From CAZAGA01 sp041912175 (GTDB lineage: Bacteria; Chloroflexota; Anaerolineae; Anaerolineales; UBA4823): DNA of 20,950 nucleotides. The stretch covers positions 1 through 20,950 of the forward strand of contig JAYRNN010000311.1 in assembly GCA_041912175.1 (NCBI GenBank), given 5' to 3'. The first letter of the stretch is position 1, and every line of letters begins with the position of its first letter. Positions 1-5,735 of this stretch are shown here, in pieces. Position numbers and translations under genes: made by a program. The notes below the pieces were generated by a model that saw only the letters and a list, made by a program, of their open reading frames with translations, ran no database searches and was not told where the DNA came from.

Positions 1-1
1 G

Positions 2-664
2 AATGTATTTGGCCCGATGATGGTTAAGATGGGTGATGCAGATGCATCGGTTTCGGGGCTGACCGCGGATTATCCGGAGGTGATCCGGCCCGCGCTCCAG
101 ATCCATCACACCGCTCAGGGCGCGAAACGCGCAGCCGGCGTCTATATTATGATCGTAAATGATCGTACCTATCTATTTACCGATGCAACGGTCAATATTG
201 ATCCGAGCGCCGAAGACCTGGCAGAAATTGCTTGTCTATCAGCGAATTTTGCGCGCGAATTAGGGCTTGAGCCGCGTGTAGCCTTGCTTTCCTTCTCAAA
301 TTTTGGAAGTACCCCTCATCCACTCTCCAGTAAAGTACAAAAGGCGTTGGAAATCATCCGTTCGCGATGCGCAGATTTTGTTGTTGATGGCGAGATGCAG
401 GCCGATACGGCGGTTATGCCCGAAATTGTCGATGAGCGTTATCCGTTCAGCCAGGTTAGAGACGCGAACGTGCTCGTATTCCCATCGCTCGAGGCGGCAA
501 ATATCGCCTATAAATTGTTGGCGCGCCTTGGAAACGCGCAGGCGATTGGTCCAATCCTTCTAGGGATGGGTGCTCCAATCCATGTATTGCAAACTGGCGA
601 TGAAGTGCGTGATATCGTAAATATTGCTGCTGTGGCAGTGATGGATGCGATGAGCCGAAAGTAA
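2..664 (+). CDS. maeB: NADP-dependent malic enzyme, C-terminal part (cut by window edge)
   Basis: The frame is open from base 2 to the TAA at 662-664, giving about 220 residues with no start inside the window. The visible part begins NVFGPMMVKMGDADA and runs through VNIDPSAEDLAEIA, LLSFSNFGS, VDGEMQADTAV, ANIAYKLL and GPILLGMGAPIHVL. This is the phosphotransacetylase-like domain found at the C-terminus of large (MaeB-type) malic enzymes. MaeB enzymes oxidatively decarboxylate malate to pyruvate in the cytosol and make NADPH. The catalytic malic domain would lie upstream, outside the window. A phosphate acetyltransferase (Pta) shares this fold, but the DGEM and GSTPHP forms fit MaeB better. 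It is followed by a 101-nt spacer with inverted repeats, then the phosphatase gene. Confidence 0.88.
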   Translation, partial: NVFGPMMVKMGDADASVSGLTADYPEVIRPALQIHHTAQGAKRAAGVYIMIVNDRTYLFTDATVNIDPSAEDLAEIACLSANFARELGLEPRVALLSFSNFGSTPHPLSSKVQKALEIIRSRCADFVVDGEMQADTAVMPEIVDERYPFSQVRDANVLVFPSLEAANIAYKLLARLGNAQAIGPILLGMGAPIHVLQTGDEVRDIVNIAAVAVMDAMSRK

Positions 665-683
665 ACTTCTCAAGGCACAGGTT

Positions 684-724
684 GGTGGAAACATGCAGAA
701 TCTTGGCGCCTGTGTGTTTCCATC
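684..724 (+). other. Inverted repeat in the spacer after maeB
   Basis: GGTGGAAACA (684-693) can pair with TGTTTCCATC (715-724): ten pairs including one G-U, loop of 21 nt. A second inverted repeat, CACAGG (676-681) with CCTGTG (709-714), interlocks with the first, so the two cannot form as simple nested hairpins. There is no T-run directly after the stem, so it is not a standard intrinsic terminator. It may still affect readthrough from maeB into the phosphatase gene; that is inference. Confidence 0.4.
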
Positions 725-765
725 GATAGGTGTCGAATTTTCCATTCGTAGGGATGTAAATTGCT

Positions 766-1260
766 TTGGTAAAAACATGCTTTGTTTGTTTGGGAAATAT
801 TGTCCGCAGTCCGTTGGCCGAAGGATTGTTCATTCAGCAAGCAACCCAGGCGGGCCTCGCGGATCGCTATTTTGCCGATTCTGCCGGTACGGCTGACTAT
901 CATGTGGGTGAACCGCCGGATGCGCGCATGCGCAGGGTGGCTGCTCGGAGGGGCTTGATTTACGACCATCGAGCGCGCCAGTTCCAAAGGTACGATTTGG
1001 ATCGATATGATCTGATCCTGGCTATGGATCGTGAAAACCGGGATGACCTGTTCGTTTTGGCGCAAAGACCGGAACAGCGCGTCAAAATTCATTTACTGCG
1101 CGAGTATGATCCAGAAGGCGGTCTGGGTACCTCGGTGCCAGACCCTTATTATGGTGGATTAGATGGCTTTGAGGATGTGTATAACATTATCGAACGATCG
1201 GTGCGTGGGCTTCTTCGCACTTTGGAAGACGAGAGCCAGAACCCAAATATAAATGGTTGA
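766..1260 (+). CDS. Low-molecular-weight protein-tyrosine-phosphatase family; possible ribulosamine-5-phosphatase
   Basis: The protein has 164 residues, close to the usual 150-160 for this family. The N-terminal phosphate loop is CLGNIVRSP with nucleophile Cys8, Arg14 and Ser15, and the general-acid motif DPYYGG has Asp126. Members are soluble enzymes that remove phosphate through a cysteinyl-phosphate intermediate. The residue before the loop Arg is Val13, where many members have a second Cys. The start is TTG at 766, because MVKTCFVCLGN matches the family N-terminus exactly; AGGGA at 750-754 is a weak ribosome site. The 3' end overlaps the next gene, a fructosamine-kinase homologue, by 8 nt, so translation is probably coupled. 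Bacterial kinases of that family are known to occur beside such phosphatases, and some LMW-PTPs act on protein-bound ribulosamine 5-phosphate. A role in deglycation is therefore plausible, though a protein-tyrosine phosphatase remains possible. Confidence 0.85.
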   Translation: MVKTCFVCLGNIVRSPLAEGLFIQQATQAGLADRYFADSAGTADYHVGEPPDARMRRVAARRGLIYDHRARQFQRYDLDRYDLILAMDRENRDDLFVLAQRPEQRVKIHLLREYDPEGGLGTSVPDPYYGGLDGFEDVYNIIERSVRGLLRTLEDESQNPNING

Positions 1261-2113
1261 TCATTACCCAAAGCCTGTAGTAGATTGGCTATCTCGAAAT
1301 GATTTTGGTCAAGTAGTCGAAGGACAGTCTGTTGGGGGAGGTTGTATCAATCATGCTTCGCGTATACGCGCCTCCACCGGGATGACTTTTTTTCTCAAGA
1401 CAAATCACAGCGCGCCAGCGGATATGTTTTCGGGGGAGGCTGGTGGATTGACGGCGCTGCAGGCTCCTGGGGGAGCGCATATCCCTACGCCTTACTTACA
1501 TGGTTCGGATTTTTTGTTAATGGAGGATCTGTCGCCTGCCGCTCGCCGGCCGGATTATTGGCCGGTTTTCGGTCGCCAGTTGGCGCTTTTGCACAATCAA
1601 ACCCAGGCAAGATTTGGCTTTTTTCACGATAACTACATTGGGAGTACCCCCCAGCCAAACCACTGGACAGAAGATGGCTACAGCTTCTTTCTGGAGCAGC
1701 GTCTGATGTTCCAGGCTCGAATGGCGCATCAGTCCGGCTTATTGCCGTTTGATGAGGTTGACCAGGTTGAGCGGTTGGCTCGCCGTCTTCCTGATCTCAT
1801 CCCCGTGCAGCCTGCTTCGCTAATTCATGGCGATTTATGGAGCGGCAATGCAATTACAGACGCGGGTGGTTGGCCCGCGTTGATCGATCCGGCTGTACAT
1901 TACGGGTGGGCGGAGGCTGAGCTGGCGATGACGGCTCTATTTGGCAGCTTTCCAGATACTTTTTACCGCGCCTACCAGGAGATTCGTCCGCTAGAGAAGA
2001 ATTTCAGGCATAGGTTCCCGATTTATAATCTTTACCATCTGTTAAACCATTTAAACTTGTTCGGGTTAAGTTATAAGAGCGCGGTCAATGCCATCTTAAA
2101 AGAATTTGATTAG
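1253..2113 (+). CDS. Fructosamine/ribulosamine 3-kinase family protein
   Basis: The protein has 286 residues, the normal size for this aminoglycoside-phosphotransferase-like kinase family. Visible motifs are an ATP-site Lys in FFLKTN (about 49), the catalytic loop HGDLWSGN (192-199, Asp194) and the metal-binding IDPAVHYG (211-218, Asp212). Also typical are LLMEDL near 88-93 and the segment FGFFHDNYIGSTPQPN. Family members phosphorylate the 3-hydroxyl of sugars attached to protein amino groups, which destabilises the adduct and frees the amine. Bacterial members mostly prefer ribulosamines or erythrulosamines. The ATG lies inside the end of the phosphatase gene (ATGGTTGA). The stop is only 3 nt from that of the convergent aminotransferase-fold gene, leaving no room for a separate terminator. 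The family is clear; the true substrate cannot be read from sequence. Confidence 0.88.
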   Translation: MVDHYPKPVVDWLSRNDFGQVVEGQSVGGGCINHASRIRASTGMTFFLKTNHSAPADMFSGEAGGLTALQAPGGAHIPTPYLHGSDFLLMEDLSPAARRPDYWPVFGRQLALLHNQTQARFGFFHDNYIGSTPQPNHWTEDGYSFFLEQRLMFQARMAHQSGLLPFDEVDQVERLARRLPDLIPVQPASLIHGDLWSGNAITDAGGWPALIDPAVHYGWAEAELAMTALFGSFPDTFYRAYQEIRPLEKNFRHRFPIYNLYHLLNHLNLFGLSYKSAVNAILKEFD

Positions 2114-2116
2114 GGT

Positions 2117-3526
2117 TCATAAAGAAAAGTATGGCTCAAAACTTGGCAGCCAATCGCTCGGAACATATTCGCCGGTAGCGATAATCTGTTTGTACTGGCC
2201 TTTATATTGGCCGTGAACGATTTGTTGAAGCGCATCTAGAAACACATCCACATCTTCAAAAGTGTTATACAAACCGAATGAAGCCCGGATCATGCCCGGC
2301 ATATTTGACCGATCCCCAGAAAGCATGGCATCGCGCACAGATCTGGCCTGTGTTTTGCTCAACTTTAATAAGTGGAGGATGTAAGGGTGAGCACAGAAGC
2401 AACCACTCCGCACACCTATTCCATATTCATAACCCAAAATAGATGAGACTTTGAAATGTGAAATATTATCGACGAGCAGCGGAATGACACCCAGGCGCTG
2501 GGCGGCATTACCTGGCTCGCGGTCGCCAAAGACAGTGATTCCAGGCATGTTGACCAGATGAGATAGGGTATATGCGGTCAGCTCGGCTTCATGTGCAGCG
2601 ATTTTATCCATACCGATTGCCTCTAGTTGAGCGATCGCCGCAGCCAGGGCCACAGCGCCAACCGTATTTGGGCTGCCAGCCTCTTCTCGGTCTGGTGGTT
2701 CTGCCCACACCACCTCATCCAGCGTAACGATCTCGACTGTGCCGCCGCCGCGCAGGTCGGGATCACCTTGCTCAAAGGTATCCCGCCGTCCGACCAATGC
2801 ACCCGTCCCAAACGGGGCATACATTTTATGGGCTGAGATCGATACATAATCAAGGTGGCCAGGGTCATCGAGGGGTCGCATATCCACTTTGCGATGGGGC
2901 GCTAATTGAGCGCAATCTGCCAGGATTAGTGCGCCGCTTGCATGCGCCTTTTCTGCCAGACGGTGGAGTGGATTCAAAAATCCGGTTACGTTACTGGCCC
3001 CCGAGATCGCTACCAGTGCTACCTGTCCAGCATATTGGCTCAATTTACGATCGTAGTCAGCTTCATCTAGCTTTCCTTCCGGAGTAATTGCAACATGAAT
3101 CGTTCGCGCTACGCCTCGCCATGGGAGATCGTTCGAATGGTGCTCCATGCCGGTGGTTAAGACCACATTGCGCTCGGCGGTGAAAGGGAATCGCCGGGCC
3201 AGTTTATTAATTGCTTCCGTAGTATTTTTACCAAAAATGCAGGTATGTTCGAGTGGGGCGGCCCCCAAAAAGTGCATCACCATCTGGCGTGATCGTTCGT
3301 AGGCATGTGTGGATAACTGGCTCTTAAAACCCGTACCTCGATGGACACTGCTGTAATATGGCAGGAAGGCGTCGACAGCATCTTGGACTGCCTTCAAAGC
3401 CGGGGTAGAGGCAGCGTTATCCAGGTTAACGTAGGTGGTTTCGCCGCCATTCAGTAGGGGAATTTTCGTATCTACGCCTACAAACAATGAGCGATATGAA
3501 GTAGAGGAGGTTTGAATTTGTGTCAT
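2117..3526 (-). CDS. Aminotransferase class V, cysteine-desulfurase-like (SufS/Csd type)
   Basis: A PLP enzyme of 469 residues, counting from the ATG at 3526. Landmarks are NLDNAASTP (34-42), the cofactor-binding ADCAQ (203-207), the Schiff-base Lys234 in SAHKMYAPFG, Cys378 in SGCFCAHP at the position of the SufS catalytic cysteine, and RASFGLYNT (414-422), which binds the substrate carboxylate. Relatives take sulfur from cysteine for Fe-S clusters or thiolation and release alanine. The protein is longer than SufS (about 406), with a C-terminal extension ending EYVPSDWLPSFEPYF. No suf or isc partners are nearby, so the role is open. The 3526 start has GGAAAG six bases upstream. An in-frame ATG at 3589 would add 21 residues but lies upstream of the likely -10 box. 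The gene diverges from mraZ. Confidence 0.85.
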   Translation of the reverse strand: MTQIQTSSTSYRSLFVGVDTKIPLLNGGETTYVNLDNAASTPALKAVQDAVDAFLPYYSSVHRGTGFKSQLSTHAYERSRQMVMHFLGAAPLEHTCIFGKNTTEAINKLARRFPFTAERNVVLTTGMEHHSNDLPWRGVARTIHVAITPEGKLDEADYDRKLSQYAGQVALVAISGASNVTGFLNPLHRLAEKAHASGALILADCAQLAPHRKVDMRPLDDPGHLDYVSISAHKMYAPFGTGALVGRRDTFEQGDPDLRGGGTVEIVTLDEVVWAEPPDREEAGSPNTVGAVALAAAIAQLEAIGMDKIAAHEAELTAYTLSHLVNMPGITVFGDREPGNAAQRLGVIPLLVDNISHFKVSSILGYEYGIGVRSGCFCAHPYILHLLKLSKTQARSVRDAMLSGDRSNMPGMIRASFGLYNTFEDVDVFLDALQQIVHGQYKGQYKQIIATGEYVPSDWLPSFEPYFSL

Positions 3527-3569
3527 GTCATCTTTCCGAGGGAGGTTGAGTACACGTGCATATATTATG

Positions 3570-3598
3570 ATTATACCCATGAACGGCAAGTTTCACCA
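3570..3598 (-). promoter_or_regulatory. Candidate promoter for the PLP-enzyme gene
   Basis: Read on the - strand, a perfect TATAAT lies at 3575-3570. A poor -35 (TGGTGA, 3598-3593) sits 17 bp upstream. Transcription would start near 3563, leaving a leader of about 37 nt before the ATG at 3526. The call rests mainly on the -10 box. Confidence 0.5.
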
Positions 3599-3645
3599 CC
3601 ACTATGCGCAAAGAAAATTTTAAGATTTCTGGTTTCGAATCCCTC

Positions 3646-3674
3646 TTGCAATTCGGACAATATTGGTATATACT
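3646..3674 (+). promoter_or_regulatory. Likely main dcw promoter, upstream of mraZ
   Basis: TTGCAA (3646-3651) and TATACT (3669-3674) are separated by exactly 17 bp, a good sigma70/SigA-type match. Transcription would start near 3681, just before the MraZ boxes, leaving a leader of roughly 77 nt. Its position fits the promoter that drives the whole cluster and is repressed by MraZ in other bacteria. Confidence 0.72.
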
Positions 3675-3684
3675 TTGGTTAATT

Positions 3685-3710
3685 GTGGATTAAAGTGGGA
3701 CGAAGTGGGA
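3685..3710 (+). promoter_or_regulatory. MraZ operator: GTGGGA-type boxes at 10-bp spacing
   Basis: GTGGAT (3685-3690), GTGGGA (3695-3700) and GTGGGA (3705-3710) are spaced exactly 10 bp apart, and a more degenerate TTGGTT lies one step earlier (3675-3680). MraZ is known to bind upstream of its own gene at direct repeats with a TGGG core and one-helical-turn spacing. Here the boxes begin about 4 bp after the predicted transcription start, a position suited to blocking initiation. Confidence 0.78.
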
Positions 3711-3732
3711 CGCCGGCAAACACCGGCGTTCT
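3707..3732 (+). other. GC-rich hairpin in the mraZ leader
   Basis: ACGCCGG (3710-3716) pairs with CCGGCGT (3723-3729) around a 6-nt loop, CAAACA. Three further pairs, two of them G-U, extend the stem to 3707-3732. The left arm overlaps the last MraZ box. No T-run follows, so a simple terminator is unlikely. It ends about 25 nt before the start codon and could affect leader RNA stability or translation. Confidence 0.55.
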
Positions 3733-3757
3733 GGATTTAAACGACAGGATAGAACTT

Positions 3758-4201
3758 ATGTTCTTGGGACAATTCTACCACAATTTAGATGGTAAAGGCC
3801 GATTGACGATGCCAGCGCGTTTTCGCGATTTATTGGCTATGGATGATGGCGCCTTTGTAATGCAGGGTTTTGATAAAAACTTGATGCTGCTTACTTCGGC
3901 TTCGTTTACATTGATTTACGAGCGAGTCAATCAGATGAGCATGACTGACCAGTCTGCGCGGCTACTGCGGCGTTTGATTTTCTCGAGTGCAATGCCTGCG
4001 GAATTCGATAAAACGGGGCGGATTTTATTGCCTCAATACCTGCGTGATGGGGCGGAAATCCAAACCGAAGCTGTGATCGTTGGCGCTGGAGATTATGTGG
4101 AAATCTGGTCTTCCAAATTTTGGAAGGGCCAGGTAGATCAATTGAACGATGTTAAGGTAACTGCCGATCGTTTTGCGGCATTGGATCTAGCCTCCGGCTA
4201 A
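3758..4201 (+). CDS. mraZ: Transcriptional regulator MraZ
   Basis: The protein has 147 residues, the usual MraZ size. It opens MFLGQFYHNLDGKGR, the standard family N-terminus, and carries two AbrB-like (SpoVT) DNA-binding repeats marked by DGKGRLTMPARFR (about 11-23) and DKTGRILLPQYLR (about 84-96). MraZ forms ring-shaped oligomers that bind TGGG repeats and repress the dcw operon. Matching repeats lie 50-75 bp upstream, so autoregulation is likely. The start at 3758 has AGGA at 3746-3749. The frame is open further upstream to a TTG at 3683, but that would run through the operator and hairpin and has no family support. It is the first gene of the cluster, 9 nt ahead of rsmH. Confidence 0.95.
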   Translation: MFLGQFYHNLDGKGRLTMPARFRDLLAMDDGAFVMQGFDKNLMLLTSASFTLIYERVNQMSMTDQSARLLRRLIFSSAMPAEFDKTGRILLPQYLRDGAEIQTEAVIVGAGDYVEIWSSKFWKGQVDQLNDVKVTADRFAALDLASG

Positions 4202-4210
4202 CGGTGTGCC

Positions 4211-5164
4211 GTGGCCGGTGACCATCAATCTGTTCTTTACAAGGTAGTCTTACAAGCGCTGAGACCGAAACAAGGTGGTCTCTATATAGACGGCACACTT
4301 GGCGCAGGTGGTCATGCCTGGGGTATCTTGCAAGCCAGTAGTCCCGACGGTTTGTTGTTGGGCCTGGACGTTGATCCCCAAGCGATCAATCTGGCAAAGG
4401 AACGTCTGGCAGAATTTGGTTCACGCGTAATTATCGTCCAGGCATCCTACACCACTTTGGGACAACAGCTAGCCTCGTTGGGGTGGACCGAGGTCAGTGG
4501 GATCGTCTTGGACCTGGGAGTGTCTTCGATGCAGTTAGATACACCAGAGCGCGGCTTTTCCTTTCGGGTTGATGCACCGTTGGATATGCGTTTCAACCCA
4601 GACGATACAATCAGTGCTGCCGATTTGGTAAACCACTTGGGCGAGCAAGAACTGGCTGATTTGATTTTTCGCTATGGAGAAGACCCGGCCGCCCGTCGTA
4701 TTGCACGAACGATTGTTCGAAGTCGGCCAATCCATACCACTCATCAGTTAGCAGAAGTGGTACAAAGCGCGATCGGCATGCCTGGCGGGCCAGGGCAGAA
4801 AAAAAAACTGCACCCAGCCACTCGTACTTTTCAAGCTTTGAGAATAGCTGTCAATCATGAGCTCGAGGCCCTGGAAACGGTGTTGCCTCAAGCGGCGACC
4901 GCACTCGCTCCTGGCGGTCGATTAGCGATCATTTCCTTCCATTCATTGGAAGATCGGATTGTAAAGCAATTCTTCCGACGTGAAAGCCAGGATTGTATTT
5001 GTCCTCCACGCCAACCAGTGTGTACGTGTGGCCATCGGGCTACTTTGAGCGAGATTGAGCGCCGCCCAATCCAGCCGCTGTCGGAGGAAGTGGAGTCGAA
5101 CCCTCGCTCGCGCAGCGCACGATTACGCGTTGCTGAAAAATTATCAAATTTGACATTCGAATAA
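4211..5164 (+). CDS. rsmH: 16S rRNA (cytosine1402-N4)-methyltransferase RsmH (MraW)
   Basis: The protein has 317 residues, typical for RsmH. It carries the S-adenosylmethionine motif DGTLGAGGH (27-35), DLGVSSMQLD (101-110), the RsmH signature HPATRTFQALRIAVN (201-215) and SFHSLEDR (242-249). It methylates N4 of C1402 in the decoding centre of 16S rRNA and usually sits next to mraZ. Four cysteines near the C-terminus (C262, C264, C271, C273) form a CxC...CxC pair often seen in the family, perhaps for metal binding. The GTG at 4211 is the first possible start after the in-frame stop that ends mraZ. No clear ribosome site precedes it, so reinitiation after mraZ is likely. A run of nine A (4799-4807) encodes three lysines. 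Confidence 0.95.
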   Translation: MAGDHQSVLYKVVLQALRPKQGGLYIDGTLGAGGHAWGILQASSPDGLLLGLDVDPQAINLAKERLAEFGSRVIIVQASYTTLGQQLASLGWTEVSGIVLDLGVSSMQLDTPERGFSFRVDAPLDMRFNPDDTISAADLVNHLGEQELADLIFRYGEDPAARRIARTIVRSRPIHTTHQLAEVVQSAIGMPGGPGQKKKLHPATRTFQALRIAVNHELEALETVLPQAATALAPGGRLAIISFHSLEDRIVKQFFRRESQDCICPPRQPVCTCGHRATLSEIERRPIQPLSEEVESNPRSRSARLRVAEKLSNLTFE

Positions 5165-5255
5165 ACTGGCATACTTGTTGCAAACCTGTGGGTGTGGTGG
5201 ATTATCGACTTTCGAGTGAGATCAGCAGCCATCCACTGAGCAGCAGGAGGAAAGT
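5165..5255 (+). other. rsmH-ftsL spacer with strong ribosome binding site
   Basis: This is the widest gap inside the left half of the cluster (91 nt). AGGAGG at 5245-5250 lies 5 nt before the ftsL ATG and fixes that start. GTGGAT (5197-5202) and ATCCAC (5231-5236) could form a weak long-loop stem. A TTGCAA at 5178-5183 has no convincing -10 partner, so no promoter is called. Confidence 0.6.
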
Positions 5256-5735
5256 ATGGAACGGGTAGAACGTTTATCGCAAGCTTACTCTCAGGCCCCC
5301 TGGCGGAAGCAGCTACAGATTCTTGGGCTGTTTCTATTATTGATTGTGTTTATTGCTTTAATAGCCAGCATCTACCTGAATGTATCCACGCATTCAGCGG
5401 AGGTTGGTCGAGAAATCCAATGGATGGAGTCCCGGATACTCACCGACGAGCAGAAAATTTCGGATTTGAAAGCCCAGCTAGGAATTGCATATTCCGACAT
5501 CGAAATGGGTAGGCGCGCCCGCTCACTTGGCTTTGAGCAAGTAAACCCTGAGGAGGCTTTATATATCGCCGTTCCAGATTACATTGAACGCCAACCAGTT
5601 AACCTGGCGCCGGCCTATCAGCCTCAGGTGGTAAGCGCTCCAACGCTCCCCGAGGAATATACGCAATCCTTGTTTGTCTGGCTCCAAAAACAGTTTAACC
5701 AGATCATCTTTCCGCTTTTTAAGGTGCGGCCATGA
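5256..5735 (+). CDS. ftsL: FtsL/DivIC-like divisome protein
   Basis: A bitopic membrane protein of 159 residues. A short basic cytoplasmic head is followed by one membrane segment (about 21-42), then a polar, coiled-coil-like helix (about 45-80). The next stretch, GRRARSLGFEQVNPEEALYI (85-104), resembles the end of FtsL/DivIC domains. FtsL pairs with DivIC/FtsB and FtsQ and activates FtsWI at the septum. The family diverges fast, so the name rests on topology plus position between rsmH and ftsI. After residue 110 it has an extra tail of about 50 residues, Pro-rich and then an aromatic helix (QSLFVWLQKQF), unlike short FtsL proteins. The ATG has a strong AGGAGG site, and the stop overlaps the ftsI start (ATGA). 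Confidence 0.78.
   Translation: MERVERLSQAYSQAPWRKQLQILGLFLLLIVFIALIASIYLNVSTHSAEVGREIQWMESRILTDEQKISDLKAQLGIAYSDIEMGRRARSLGFEQVNPEEALYIAVPDYIERQPVNLAPAYQPQVVSAPTLPEEYTQSLFVWLQKQFNQIIFPLFKVRP

Noticed and set aside
3527..3589. Longer start (ATG at 3589) for the cysteine-desulfurase-like gene
   Set aside because: It would begin upstream of the likely TATAAT box. The extra 21 residues match nothing typical, and the ATG at 3526 has a suitable GGAAAG site.
3683..3757. Upstream extension of mraZ to a TTG at 3683
   Set aside because: It would translate the MraZ operator and leader hairpin, has no ribosome site, and the family N-terminus MFLGQFYHNLDGKGR starts exactly at 3758.
5188..5202. GTGGGTGTGGTGGAT before ftsL as a second MraZ operator
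   Set aside because: The units repeat at about 6 and then 3 bp, not 10 bp, and no convincing promoter is adjacent.
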